Origin: Dendrocalamus latiflorus
Lineage: Eukaryota > Streptophyta > Magnoliopsida > Poales > Poaceae
Assembly: GCA_017311315.1 (NCBI GenBank)
Contig: CM029640.1
Span: 16,951,905-17,015,904 of the forward strand
Direction: 5' to 3'
DNA: 64,000 nucleotides
The position numbers were made by a program, and so were the translations under genes. The notes under the pieces are model-generated. The model did no database searches and was not told the origin of the DNA. It saw only the letters and a list, made by a program, of their open reading frames with translations. Shown here piece after piece: positions 22,817 through 34,290 of this stretch (position 1 is the stretch's first letter; each line of letters opens with the position of its first letter).

Positions 22817-23874
22817 ATCCTGCACAAATCAGCCTGGAAATGCACGACCGTTTCGTATACGTGGCTGTTTAGGCACCAGGGACAAGCCGTCGGCAAACGT
22901 GGGATGAGGTTGGTACAAGTACGATCAACGGCAGCGCTCCTCGATGAAGTAGGTCGGTGCGTGTGTGGGGGCTCGGCTCGGCTAAAAGCGCAGCGCCACT
23001 TGAAAATAAAATAAAATAAACCAATGCGTCGTGACGACCAACTGAACTTTTTCGTACGGATCGCTGACTGTTCCTTCTTCTACCAAGCGGTCCAACACTG
23101 CCGTGTTTCCTTTTCTTTTCTTTTCTAGCAAGTTGAACGGAATTGTAAACAGCAGTGGAACCAGCTAGTTCTTGACTGACGAAACATATGGATTAGATTG
23201 CCGCGGATGTGTGTTTCTGATGCTTCAGTACGTTAGCAGGACAACACTGAGTAAACGTTGGGTTCTTACTGCGAAATTGTGGCAGAATCGGACTGATTCT
23301 TAGCCAATTTCATCGAAGCGAGCATACATATATATACTAGTACAAGTATAATTTTTGAGAAAATTCCGGGAACCAGACTAATCCCCGCTGGCTTCCACCA
23401 CTGGAGGGTTCTGGTAAGAGAATCTTAAATACTGTTGCTGATTCAGCTGTATTTGCCAGTTCCAACTATAGTTTTTTTTGTTCGCAACGTTTATGGATGG
23501 TAGTAAAGAAATATTTATGCGGAAGCCAGTTGAGTAGCCCGCACAAATACACAAATACATCTATATTTCTCTCGATCAATGAGAGAATTTTCTCTCTTCT
23601 TTTCACAGTGGAATTTCGAGCCTTCAAAGCAAATTAGATAAATGTAATCTCACCGGTTATTTATATTTATTATATGAGTGTGGAACAGGAATGGTTATGG
23701 TACCTTGGCTGACGGTTAAGCCGGTTCCTCCGTTTTGTCACACCACTAGCAAATCGAAGGGTGGAAAAAATGCATTACTTACAACATTGCGTACTTGCTT
23801 ACGTTTAAGACCCCATATCCAACAAACCATAATGGCATGAAAACTCAGGCACGATCTATTTAGATGCTTTAAGG

Positions 23875-24125
23875 CCCCATCTATTTCGGCTTGGTTTCTG
23901 GCTTGAAGCCAAGAGCAGAATAAACACGTTTACTTCTGAATTTTAGATTTTTTTAATTTATTTGGCTTTTTCCCCTTTTTTCTTTTATATTGTCCGTGAA
24001 GATATAATATTATTTTTTCTATATTTTTTTAATTAAATGACTTAAAAATTAATAATTATTATAATGTAATTTTAGATAAAAGCGACAGATGAAAACCAAA
24101 ATCCTTTAGAAAAAGCCAGCATGAA
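23875..24125 (-). mobile_element. AT-rich MITE, first of a family in this window
   Basis: Begins AAGGCCCCATCTATTTCGGCTT and carries the AT-rich core TTTTTTAATTAAATGACTTA. The core resembles the MITEs listed at 24522, 25412, 31639, 32528, 35254, 38332 and 39950. Ends are approximate. Confidence 0.5.
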
Positions 24126-24521
24126 CTCAAACCTTAGCCTTTGGTTACCTAAGCTCCTTGAACAACTGAACTGCTGTCTTATTTGAGAGGCATTACTACA
24201 TTTTAGTCATATTTAAATTGGTACAAACAGTTCTAAATGTTTTGTACTCCTACAGCCAGCCCAATTTGAATGGCCGAGAAACTGAAGACATTTTAGTGCC
24301 GTTCGAAACGCGAGATTTTTGTAGTTCTACGAGAATTAACTCTACGTGGTAACGTGGAGCCCCCCGGGCAGCCAGGCAGCACTTGCTTTCCCTCCCTCCC
24401 CCACTGTGCAAGCGCGGTTGTTCCAGACCGGCGGTCGGTCCATCCAATCGAAGCCAAGTGTAAGAACCGCGCCGCGGACAACCCACACGGAAGAATATAT
24501 TCTACGGAGGAGGGCTCAAAA

Positions 24522-24800
24522 CACTAGCACTCAATTCCGTTCATTTCGATTTCAGTTTTTAACTTTTAATTTCTAATTTACTATTCCTTAATTTCATTTT
24601 TTTTAGCTATTTAATTTTTTTTGCCTTTTTCTTTTTTTATTCATTTACATTATTGATAATAAGCTAACCTGTTTTTTCCTATTTTTAACTTTTTAAATTT
24701 AATTACACTAAAAAAGTTACCAATAACTACAGTATAAAATGAGCCACCTACAATATAAAAAACCATAATCTAGCTTATATAAGCCAAACTGAACGGTCTT
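24522..24800 (-). mobile_element. AT-rich MITE of the same family
   Basis: Reads CGTTCATTTCGATTTCAG at the left and AAGCCAAACTGAACGG at the right, inverted relative to each other. The core has TAAGCTAACCTG and TTTTAAATTTAATTACACTA as in the other copies. Confidence 0.6.
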
Positions 24801-25411
24801 CGTGGATTATACCACCTAGTACTAGCACTAACCTTGATAATCCCAAATAACTTATTTTTGGATTATGCCACCTAGCACTAACACCAGTGGGTTATCTTTA
24901 AAACAGTACTACTACTAAACACACCTAGTAGACATAGTACTCAGTGCACAAATCAAGCTGGATATGTATGACCGTATCGTATGTGTTCAAGTCGTCGGTA
25001 AACGAGGGGTCAGGTTAGTACAATGAATGTTTAGCATTGAGTTTTTTTTCGATTACAGTTGATAACTTTTAGTTTTAACATAAGTGTTTATATAAATAAA
25101 ATAAATATCGATAAGCTATTTTAAAAAGATTATCTTGATAAGCTATTTCAAAAAGACGATGAAAAACTATCTTATTTATTTGTTTAGAAAAAAAATATAA
25201 ATCATAAATTATAAGTTGAAAAGAAAGAAGACAAATTGAAGGTGATGAAGTAGATAGGTGAGTGCATGGGGCTCGGCTCGGCTAAAAGCGCAACACCACT
25301 TGGAAAAAAAACCAATTCATCGTTATGATCGACCGAATTTTTTCATACGGATCGCTGACTGTTCTTCTACCAATTTGAGAGGCATTACAACATTTTAGTC
25401 ATACGTAGTTG

Positions 25412-25640
25412 CTCAGTTCGGTTTATATAAACGGGTTTATTGTTTTTTTATTATAACTGATTTATTTTGTACTATAATCGCTGATAACTTTTAGAGTAAT
25501 TAAATTTAAAAAATTAAAAATAGAAAAACACATGTTACCTATCATGGATAATGTAAACCAAAAAAAAAAGCAAAAAAGACAAAATTAAGGAATAGTTAAC
25601 TAGAAGTTAAAAGTCAGAAACTCAAGCTGAAATGAGTGGG
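25412..25640 (+). mobile_element. AT-rich MITE in unit 2
   Basis: Left CAGTTCGGTTTATATAAACG, right AAGCTGAAATGAGTGGGG. The core ATAATCGCTGATAACTTTTA and TTAAATTTAAAAAATTAAAA match the family at 31639 and 39950. Confidence 0.55.
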
Positions 25641-25848
25641 GCAAATTGGTATAAACAGTTCAAATGTTATGTACTCCTACAGTCACCCAATTTGAATGGC
25701 TGAGAAACTGAAGACATTTTATTACCGTTCGAAACGATAGATTGGCAAATTGGTATAAACAGTTCAAATGTTATGTACTCCTACAGTCACCCAATTTGAA
25801 TGGCTGAGAAACTGAAGACATTCTATTACCGTTCGAAACGATAGATTT
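25641..25848 (+). repeat. Near-perfect 104-bp tandem duplication
   Basis: Two copies of a segment starting GCAAATTGGTATAAACAG, 104 bp apart, differ by about one base (ATTTTATT versus ATTCTATT). The duplication must be recent compared with the surrounding diverged repeats. Confidence 0.9.
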
Positions 25849-26236
25849 CTATATTTCTACGAGAATTAAATTATTAGTCTCTACTATAATTGACCAATTG
25901 AAATTACACTCAGTCCACCCAAGAATACGTCCCCCGCTGAGAGCACCAACCTTCGTGCACCCACAAAAATACACCCAGCAAATTGTCTTCATTAAAATCA
26001 AGGGCTAAAAAAAACTCTCCCTGACTTAACCCAATCGTGCGGCCTGGATGGAACGTAAGCTTCAACGCGAGGCTTCAACACGAGGCGCCGCCCGCGATTC
26101 AACGCTGTCCACCCGGGGATCGCGGCTTCTACTTTCTCTTCCTAAAGGAAACAATTTCGTCGCTCCATCGATCGCCCGTCGATCCCTGCCGCATTAGTGC
26201 CCCATCGATCGATCTCCTGAACCCGTGCGGATTTCG

Positions 26237-27000
26237 CCGTCGCCTGCCTCCCCCCACCGCCGCCTCCTCTCCTCCGCCTCCTCCCCCGTCGCCTCCTCCG
26301 CCGCCCCCTCCCCCGTCGCCTCCTCCCCTCCCTCCTCCTCCGCCGCCGGCCTCCCCCACCGAACCCGTGCGCCTCCTCCCCTCTGATTTCTCCGCTGCCT
26401 CCTCCCCCGCTCCTCCGCCGTCGCCGCCTCCTCCTCCTCCCCCACCCCTCCGCTCCACCGCCGCCTCCTCCTCCCCCCATCCCTCCGCTCCGCCGCCGCC
26501 TCCTCCTCCTCCCCACCCCTCGATTCGGCCGAGATGGCGGCCCGATCCGGGTTTGCGGCTGTGAAACCGAACCCTAGCTTCAGATCTGCCGCGGCGGAGG
26601 CGGGAGCGGGACTATGAGCGGCGGCGGGGACTTCGGGCGGGCGGCGGCGAGGGCGGCGGTGCGAGCGGCGATCGGATCGGGGAAGGGAGCAACAGGAGGC
26701 GGTGGTGCCAAGCGGTGGCGGAGGCGGAGGCGGCGGTGGGCGCCTCGGGCGCAGCGGCGCTGGTGGGGGTCCGAGCGATGGAGGGCGGCTCCAGGCGCGG
26801 GGCGCGGCTGCGGCCTCAGGCTTCGGGCGCGGCGACTTCGGGCTGCCGGGTGGAGGCGACCGTCGGGGCCGGTTGCGGTGGCAGCCGTTTCCCCCTCTTC
26901 TTGGTGGCGGCAGCTTCTTGAGGACACGCACACGCCCCCGACCCTCCCTCCCACGCGCCGCCTCCTTCTCCTTCCCTCCCCACCCCGCATCGCCCCTCCT
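26237..27000 (+). other. GC-rich, low-complexity captured DNA
   Basis: CCTCCGCCG-type repeats give long open frames on both strands, made almost only of Pro, Ala, Ser, Gly and Arg. There is no recognisable domain. AACCGAACCCTAGCTTCAG at about 26567 resembles a plant 5' leader. Probably the GC-rich 5' part of captured genes. Confidence 0.5.
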
Positions 27001-27289
27001 CCCCTGCCCTGCCATCCCGCACCGCCGCCTCCTCTCCCGCGCCTCCACTCCCGCGCCGCTCCCCCATCTCCGCCTCTCCCCCGTGCCTCCACTCCCGCCG
27101 CTCCCCCCGTCCTCCACCGCGCCGCCACTCCCTCCGCTCCCCCCGTCCTCCACCGCGCCGCCGCTCCCCCATCTCCACCTCTCCCCCGCGCCTCCACTCC
27201 CTCCGCTTCCCCCGTCCTCCCCCGCGCCGCCGCTCCCCCCGCCTCCTCCTCCTCCTCCTGCCCCCATCCCGTGCTGTGGAGCGCGCCGC

Positions 27290-27385
27290 CGACGGCCGCT
27301 GAGGCCACCTGCAAGGCGTGGCTTGTGCAGTCCATCCCGACCGACATGCCCCACCTCCGCCGCGTCCCCGGGGTCCTCTCCACAG
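27290..27385 (+). pseudogene. Captured exon resembling a phospholipase D-like N-terminus
   Basis: The frame reads ATCKAWLVQSIPTDMPHLRR and then VPGVLSTG up to an ACAG|GTAGCG splice donor. The LVxSIPxxM motif resembles the start of PLD3/PLD4-like phospholipase D family proteins in plants and animals. The HKD catalytic parts are absent. The upstream part is Pro/Arg-rich and may not belong to it. The identity rests on memory of the family and is uncertain. Confidence 0.35.
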
Positions 27386-28038
27386 GTAGCGGCTCTCACA
27401 GCCACTTGCGTGCGTGCGCGTGTAATCTTGGTGTGGAGACGCGGATCGATGCGGTTTGGGTCGGGGGTTTCGGTTTCTTGGTGCCGTCGATTGGGGTTCG
27501 GGCGTCATATGCTGGAATGTGTTGCAAAGACGCAGCTTTGATGAACCAAAATGTCGCTGTGAGAAAATGTGGCATCCATTGGTGGGTTTGGTTAATTTTC
27601 TGTGGTTGCTCATTAGAGAAAATGTCGCTGCAACCTGTGTTCAGGTCATTGTAAATTTGTGATCTGCATTACAAATTTGGTTTCTATGGTTTCTTTTGCT
27701 GGTAAGAAACAACCATGGATTTGCAAATGGATGGAGAGGTCCTTGTTTCACAGCTATCATTGTTCTTCATTCAGATTTGCTATCTCGTATTCTCGTGTAT
27801 TCTCAGAAGCCTGGTGTATGATGTAAACTGCTCCATCCTTGCTCAAAGAGACATGTGGATAGATAGCATATGTAAATGACAAATGAATTGTGTATCAGTA
27901 TCATGATGATGTTAGCATGGTAATACAGATTTGAAGTCCCTTAAGGGAATAATTTTTCTTGTCTGTTTCTGTTAGGGGTATTGTTTTGTCTTCTGCATAA
28001 ACTGCCACGCTCTAACTTGATTCCTGCGATCTATTCAG

Positions 28039-28296
28039 GTGCCTTTGTACGTGGCAACAAAGATGGCTTCTATCAGGAAATCTTCCTTCCTTGCCCCATC
28101 AGCCGACACTTATGCCCGTGCTGCTGTTCGCCACATTGGCTATGAGCCGAGATGCACGCCGTACTGGCCACACTCTGTCATGTGGTTCTTGATCTCCATT
28201 CTTCCTGAGTCCATTGTAGACAATGCCCGTCTGGGTATGTGCATCAAGATCCGCAAGAAGGGGCAAGCTAAAGACGCCAAGAAGAAAGCACAGTGA
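28039..28296 (+). pseudogene. Last exon of a very-long-chain 3-ketoacyl-CoA reductase (KCR/GL8-like)
   Basis: After the acceptor CTATTCAG the exon reads VPLYVATKMASIRKSSF, then a TPYWPHSVMWFLISILPES stretch, ending GQAKDAKKKAQ and TGA: the C-terminal ~85 residues of plant KCR, the ER enzyme for the first reduction step of very-long-chain fatty acid elongation (waxes, sphingolipids). The Rossmann fold and the SDR catalytic Ser-Tyr-Lys residues, encoded upstream in real KCR genes, are missing. The exon itself has no stop or frameshift, suggesting recent capture. If spliced to the GC-rich upstream exon it would give a chimeric transcript. Confidence 0.8.
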
Positions 28297-29501
28297 TGTT
28301 TCAGATGCTCGTTAATGTTGAGATTTGGGGTGTTTCTTCAGCATGCTTAGTGGACAAGTACTTCTAGCTTTGCTGTAGTCACTTTATTTAGTTACATTAC
28401 CTTCACAGTCTACTTGATTGAGAATGTTGTTGTTCCTTCCATGATTACGAAGCACAAACCTGTAACTTTTCATTTCTTTATGTATGGCTAGGCGCACTCA
28501 AGGTGAAAATGAAATTAACTCGAAAAGGTTGTGTAATATGCCTTTTTAGAATTAATTTTGCATATCTGTTTAACCGGTTGTCGTGCAGTTTATAATTTCC
28601 TTCTTAGATGGCATTCTTCTTTTCTCTTAGAATTTTAATCTAGACATTGGCTGTTCAGATTCTACTCATTCTAGGCTTCAAGTAATACTGTAGTTTTCTG
28701 ATCATAATCATAGTACTGTACACTGTAGTTTCATGTCGCTGCTTTTAGGTAATGCTATACTTCTTTTGAACTACCTATTTCAGCTTGGTGATTGGGCCGG
28801 GTTATCCTTGTAACTCTTCCCCTGAGGCGTGACATGATGTTGTATTTTATAATATTGCATATGTCCAGTTGCATGGTCGCTGGAACTTTCATCTTTCTGT
28901 CTTTTCTTTCAATTAGATATGTGCTCAAAAGTAAGAATTCTTATCATAAGTCATGCTGGAGGTATCAATTTAATAAGAAGTTTATTGTTTGTTTTTCCTT
29001 TGTAATTCATGCTTAACCACATAGTACGTACTTTCTCTCCACTCAATTGTAGTCTTTGGAAGTATGAAAATAATCTTTGGAATTATAAAGTTGAAACAAT
29101 GCTCCTGGCACTGTTCATGAGTTCTGGGTGATTTTCTATTACTCTGCTAAATTGATGCATTTTGGATTTCATGTTTGTTCTGTCTGCTTCGATCTAGCTA
29201 TCTGGCATTTTAGATACCCATTTCAGTGACATTCAATCTCAATGTAATAAAATGTGTATCTTCTTTGGAAGGACAGCATAAAAGACTATATGTATGCCTG
29301 AGTAATACCTGTTTATACATCTAGCTTTATGCATTGAGAGATAGGCAGCATTCCAAGTGCTTGCCAACTTGCTAAAATCATGACGTTTTCTTTTTCTTTG
29401 TAGTTATGGTTCCCTGAGATTGTCCTTGTTATGCTTGTTAAGTCAGTTGGCATGGTTTAGCTTGTAGCTTTTTTACCAATTCTTAAAAATGCAGGCAAGA
29501 A

Positions 29502-29528
29502 CCCAGAGGATTTAGTATATGGTGAATC
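29502..29528 (+). pseudogene. Possible captured mini-exon
   Basis: ATGCAG|GCAAGAACCCAGAGGATTTAGTATATG|GTGAAT has acceptor and donor borders. It is too short to assign. Its neighbour at 29613 makes a captured multi-exon piece plausible. Confidence 0.25.
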
Positions 29529-29612
29529 TTTTTTCTCACTATCATTCATTCAATTTTTGACAATTAATTTGATTTAATAATGCATGGGAATATTTTCTCT
29601 ATGATTGCCGAG

Positions 29613-29729
29613 CAAGGATAAAGGCTGAGGAATCCACCGAGCAAAGAGAAGAAAGGAATAAAAGGCGCCGGGAACAACGAGTATTGAAGAGGACAGAATC
29701 ATCAACACATACTATAGGACCTGATCATG
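29613..29729 (+). pseudogene. Captured exon, charged and probably helical, function unknown
   Basis: Between GCCGAG and CATG|GTATTG one frame is open and reads RIKAEESTEQREERNKRR, then REQRVLKRTESS. The high Glu/Arg/Lys content suggests a helix or coiled coil. I do not recognise the parent gene. Confidence 0.35.
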
Positions 29730-30591
29730 GTATTGCTTATTTATTATTTAATAATGGTTCCTTTGTTATTTGAAATGTTACTCTTTATTAAGCAATAATA
29801 ATTATGTCCGGACAATGAAAAATTAATGTTTCATCCTGCTCCATGATAGGTATTATACACATGTTGCATGTATTATGTGGAAGCACCATATCATACACAT
29901 GTGGTCATCTATATTTCAGCGTTCATTGACTTGTAACTGAACTTTTGCCATTTGGATGTCTTCAATTATTTGTAGTGACTGACCAAAATAATCTGATGTA
30001 TATGTCTGGCTTTCATTCATGGATGGACTTTGTTGCCAGCAGCAACCCAATTATCCAAACAAAACATGTATGGCCATTCAAAAATTGGCTTTGACAGCAG
30101 GGAACAAAACATGTATGGCCATTCAAAAATTCGTTTGGTTGATTTCGTGTGCATCCCTAAAATGCCGTCATGGCGTTAGCACGGGTATTATACTAGTAAC
30201 AAAAGGAGGTTTCTGTGGAGCCCCTTCGGCAGCACTTGTCCGCCGTGCAATAAATTGGGCCAGCGCGGTTGTTCCAGATCAACGTTCCGTCCATCCAATC
30301 AAATCCTAGTGTCAGACCGCACCGCCGACAGCCAGCACGGAAGAAAATTCTACGAGGGCTAAAAAATCCAGCATTTGAGGCTCCTTCTTGAATTATTTCA
30401 CTTAGCCCTAGCATCAATCTTAAGATAATTTCAAATAACTTTTTGGATTATGCCACCTAGCACTAGCACCAGCAAATTATCTTCAAAACAGTACTACTAC
30501 TGCTAAACACACTTAGTAGACATAGTACTCCAGTGCACGAATCAACCTGGAAATGCACGACCGTATCGTATATGTGGTTGTTTAGGCATCA

Positions 30592-30865
30592 GAGCAAGTA
30601 TAATAAGTATAGCTAACTAGTGGCTATAACATTTGTCCATTTCATCTATAGTCTTCAAAAAAATAGTTCATACAATAAGGTAGCTATTACAATAACTATT
30701 TGGCCCTACGTGTAAGAGAGTGAAATGCATATTTTTACGTGCTATAGCTAGCTGTAATTTAGTAGCCAGCTTCCTTCTCTCTCTTTCTTTCTCTCTCTGC
30801 CATGTAAGATTTTGTTGATATTATATTTACTATAGCCTGCTGACTAAGCCTTATTGTACCTGCTC
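30592..30865. mobile_element. MITE, 274 bp, TCA target duplication
   Basis: Ends GAGCAAGTATAATAAG and CTTATTGTACCTGCTC are inverted repeats, flanked by TCA (30589-30591 and 30866-30868). Units 1 and 4 read straight through here (GGCACCAGGG..CAAGCCG), giving the empty site. Confidence 0.85.
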
Positions 30866-31355
30866 TCATGGGCAAGCCGTTGGTAAACGTGGGATGAGGT
30901 CGGCACAATCAACAGGCAGCGTTGGGTTCTTTTCGACTGCAATCGATGATTTGTTGTGTTAGTGTGAGTGTTTATATAAACGAATCGATTGTTAATAAAA
31001 TAATAAGCTGTTTTAAAAATGTTGTTCAGATAAATTGTTTAAAAAGATAGTAAAGAAATGATACTGTCTGTTTATTCAGGAGAAATTATAAGCTTTAAAC
31101 TATATAAAAAAAAGCTCGCGTTCAACTTGAAAATAAAAAAACCAATTCGTCGTTAGGACCAAGCGAATTTTTTCGTACGGACCGCTGACTGTTCTTCTAC
31201 AAAGAGGTCTCAGTCTCTCAGACTGCCGTGTTTCCTTTTCTTTTCTAGCAAGTTGAACGGAATTGTAAACAGTAGTGTACCAGCTAGACTGACGAAACAT
31301 AGGTTCCGTAACTATTAGATTGTCGCGGATGTGTTCCTGATGCTTCAGTACATTA

Positions 31356-31550
31356 GGCCAATCTCAGTGGGGGTTTTATGGAGTTTCATAGGTATTAAAT
31401 ATGCTGACATGGCACTGTATTGATGAAGAGAGAGATAATAAAAGTTTCATGGGAGTAGAGAGAGTTTCATGGGGATGAAACTCTTCTGCACTGTTTCCAA
31501 AATATGGGTGTGTTGGAAACTGGGACATGAAACCTCCACTGAGACTGGCC
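31356..31550. mobile_element. Tourist-type MITE, 195 bp, TTA target duplication
   Basis: Terminal inverted repeats GGCCAATCTCAGTGG and CCACTGAGACTGGCC, flanked by TTA on both sides. The empty site GTACGTTAGCAGGAC is seen in unit 1 (about 23230) and unit 4 (about 33672). Confidence 0.9.
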
Positions 31551-31638
31551 TTAGCAGGACAATACCGAGTAAACGTTGGGTTTTTACTGTGAAATTGTGG
31601 CAGAATCGGACTGATTCTAGCTCATCGAAGCGACGGTG

Positions 31639-31914
31639 GTGATCATTTGGGTTTATTTTTGATGGCTGATGGCTGAAAAGTACTGTAGCTGACTGAAAAA
31701 ATACTGTAGCTGACAGAGACTTATTTAGCATAATTAAATTTAAAAAAATTAAAATATATAAAATATATGTTAGCCTATTACGTATAATACAAACAAATAC
31801 GGGAAAAAAAGAACCGGCAAAAAATCTCAACAAAAAGCCAAAAGTTAAAAAAAACAAAATATATGAATAGTGAAAAATAAGTCGGAAGCTAAAAACTGAA
31901 GCCAAAACGATCAC
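31639..31914 (+). mobile_element. AT-rich MITE (family member), 276 bp
   Basis: Ends GTGATCATTTGG and CCAAAACGATCAC are inverted. The core has CTGTAGCTGACAGAG, CATAATTAAATTTAAAAAAA and TTACGTATAATACAAACAAA. Absent from unit 4 at the matching point. Confidence 0.75.
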
Positions 31915-32527
31915 AGCAAGTCCAATTTTTGGGAAAATTTCGGGAACCAGTCTAATCCCCGCTGGCTTCCACCACCGGAGGATTGAGCCATCCTGGAATT
32001 CCATCGGCTTTATGGCTATATTAATTTTGATAAAGATCAAATTCTAAACTACATAGCATTAATTTTGACCACGCTGATCTTTTCAGCTGCAGAGTGGTTC
32101 CGACCACGTTGTCTTCCGTTAAGTAGTTAGACTTACAACCCTCTGCTGGTTATTGACCACATTGTTGGAGACTTACGATCACGTTGTATGTATCGATCAC
32201 ATAGACAGATTTTGACCATGTTACTTTTCCTGCACTGTTCGTCCAGACTCTTCTATTTTTTGCGGGATTTCAACTTTAATCTTTATAGTTCTGTAGCTAT
32301 CAAAAAAAAGGTTAAATGAATATTTGAAGAAGATTTAAAGGCACTATTTACTCTTCTTTTATTGTCTATCCGGTCCTACGGTATTTGCTTACGTCGAAAA
32401 CCCCATGTCCAACAAACCATAATGGCCTGAAAGCTCATTGCACGACCTACTTTAGCCATTAACTTACGTAAGAAGCTGCTCGAACAATTGAACTGCTGTC
32501 TTATTAGAGAGGCATTACTACATTTTA

Positions 32528-32812
32528 AATGGTGCTTAGTTAAACTGAATTTTTATGATTTATAACTAAATTTTTACTGTAAATAGCTAAAATTACATTG
32601 TAGCTGATGATAACTTATTTGACATAATTAAATTTTTAAAAAATAGAAAATAGAAAAAACAAGTTAGCCAAGCACGTGTAATGCAAACGAATATGGAAAA
32701 AAAATTGGTAAAAAAGCTCTGAAAAATCTGAAAAACTAGGAAAAAAAACAAAATTTAAGAATAGTAAAAAAAAGTCGAAGGTCAAAAGCCTAATCTAAAC
32801 GAGTTGAGCTAG
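32528..32812 (+). mobile_element. AT-rich MITE (family member)
   Basis: Core ACATTGTAGCTGATGATAAC, GACATAATTAAATTTTT and GTAATGCAAACGAATATGG match the family. Ends are approximate. Confidence 0.55.
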
Positions 32813-33089
32813 TTATATTTAAATTGGTACAAGCAGTTCTAAATGTTATGTACTCCTACAGTCAGCCGAATTTGGAGCTCGTTCGGCAGCCAGGCAGCAC
32901 CTGATTGCGCTCCCCCCACTGTGCAATAAATTAGGCCACTGCGGTTGTTCCAGATCGGCGGTCCGTCCATCCAATCGAATCCAAGTGTTTCAACCGCAGC
33001 GCGGACAGTTCACACGGGGGAGGAGTTAAAATCTAGCACTTAAAATCTCTTTTTGATTGTACCATCCAGCACTAGCACCAGCTGATCAT

Positions 33090-34275
33090 CTTCGAAACAG
33101 TACTACTAGACGTACTCCAGTGCACAAATCAGCCTGGAAATGCACGACCGTATCGTATATGTGGCTGTTTAGGCACCAGGGGGCAAGCCGTCGGTAAACG
33201 TGGGATGGGGTTGGTACGATCAACAGGCAGCGCTGGGTTCTGAGATCTTTTTTTACTGTAATGGATAGTATTTGGTTTTAATATAAATATTTATATAGAT
33301 AAATTGAATACCGATAAATTATTTTTTAAAAAATAACCTAATAAGCTATTTCAAAAAGCGACGAATAAGCTGCCATATTTGTTTATTTAAAAAAGCTATA
33401 ATTCATACGAACAAAGTAAGTTGCTGCCTGCGTGAGGCTAGGCTAAAAGCGCAGCTCCCCATGAAAATAAAAAGGCCAAGTCGTCGTTACGACCAACCGA
33501 ATTTTTTCGTACGGATCGCTGACTGTTCTTCTACCAAGAGGTTCAGGATTGCCGTGTTACCTTTTCTAGCAAGTTGAACGGAATTGTAAACAGTAGTGGA
33601 ACCAGCTAGTTCTTGACTGACGAAACATATGGATGAGATTGCCGCGGATGTGTGTTTCTGATGCTTCAGTACGTTAGCAGGACAACACTGGGTAAACGTT
33701 GAGTTTCTACTGTGAAATTGTGGCAGAATCGGACTTATTCTAGCCAATTTCATCGAAGCGAGGATATATATATATACACACACACACTAGTACAAGTATT
33801 GTTTTTGGGAAAATTCCGGGAACCAGGCTAATCCCCGCTGGCTTCCACCGCCGGAGAATTCCGGGAAAATTCTTACCTAAGAAGCTGCTTGAACAACTGA
33901 ACTGCTGTCTTATTTGAAAGACATTACTACATTTTAGTCATATTTAAATTGGTACAAACAGTTTTAAATGTTATGTACTCCTACAGTCAGCCCAATTTGA
34001 ATGGCCGAGAAACTGAAGACAATCTAGTACCGTTCGAAACAGATATTTCCATTCGAAACGCGATATTTTCATATTTCTACGAGGATTAAATTGTTTGTAA
34101 CAAAAGAATGCAACTCTACGTGGAGCCCCATGGGCAGCCAGGCAGCACTTGCTTTCCCTCCCCCCACTGCAATAATTAGGCCAGCGCGGTTGTTCCAGAT
34201 CGGCGGTCCGTCCATCCAATCGAATCCAACTGTAAAAACCGCAGCGCGGAGAGCACCTGCCACCTTTCCTCCCCC
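33090..34275 (+). repeat. Tandem intergenic unit 4 of 4
   Basis: Begins CTTCGAAACAGTACTACTAG and repeats the unit in shortened form up to GCAGCGCGGAGAGCACC. It keeps uninterrupted versions of several sites occupied by elements in units 1-3, so it serves as the empty-site reference. Confidence 0.8.
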
Positions 34276-34290
34276 ACAAGTAAAAACATA

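Larger units (their letters stand above)
21341..24895 (+). repeat. Tandem intergenic unit 1 of 4
   Basis: Begins at CTTCAAAACAGTACTACTAC and runs through AGCCTGGAAATGCACGACCG, TTTTTTCGTACGGATCGCTG, AGGACAACACTG, TCCCCGCTGGCTTCCACCAC, CTGAACTGCTGTCTTATTTG and GCGGTTGTTCCAG, after which the same order starts again. A MULE-like foldback element (21394-22816) and two AT-rich MITEs (about 23875-24125 and 24522-24800) are inserted in it. No coding. Confidence 0.8.
25878..30196 (+). mobile_element. Helitron, 4.3 kb, carrying captured gene exons
   Basis: The 5' end TCTCTACTATAATTG and the 3' end GCACGGGTATTATACTAG|T match Helitron termini (5' TC, 3' CTAG before a host T). The flanks ATTTCTACGAGAATTAAATT and TAACAAAAG are continuous in sister unit 4 near 34075-34108, giving the empty site; no target duplication is made. 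There is no Rep/helicase, so it is non-autonomous. The inside holds GC-rich exon-like DNA, a 3-ketoacyl-CoA reductase last exon and other exon pieces, all on the plus strand. Confidence 0.8.
24896..30480 (+). repeat. Tandem intergenic unit 2 of 4, split by a Helitron
   Basis: Starts at CTTTAAAACAGTACTACTAC and has lost the middle of the unit (a jump from GACTGTTCTTCTACCAA to TTTGAGAGGCATTAC). It continues as 24896-25877 plus 30197-30480. The interruption is the 4.3 kb Helitron, whose insertion point is shown by unit 4 (about 34082-34105). Confidence 0.8.
30481..33089 (+). repeat. Tandem intergenic unit 3 of 4, with four MITEs
   Basis: Same order of landmarks as unit 1. It carries insertions at 30592-30865, 31356-31550, 31639-31914 and 32528-32812; the first three are absent at the matching places in units 1 or 4. 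Without them the unit is about 1.6 kb. No coding supported. Confidence 0.8.

Noticed and set aside
26194..27654. Several long open frames on both strands in the GC-rich Helitron interior
   Set aside because: They are low-complexity Pro/Ala/Gly/Arg sequence arising from (CCTCCG)-type repeats, overlap one another in four frames and show no domain; only the short stretch ending at 27385 resembles a protein family.
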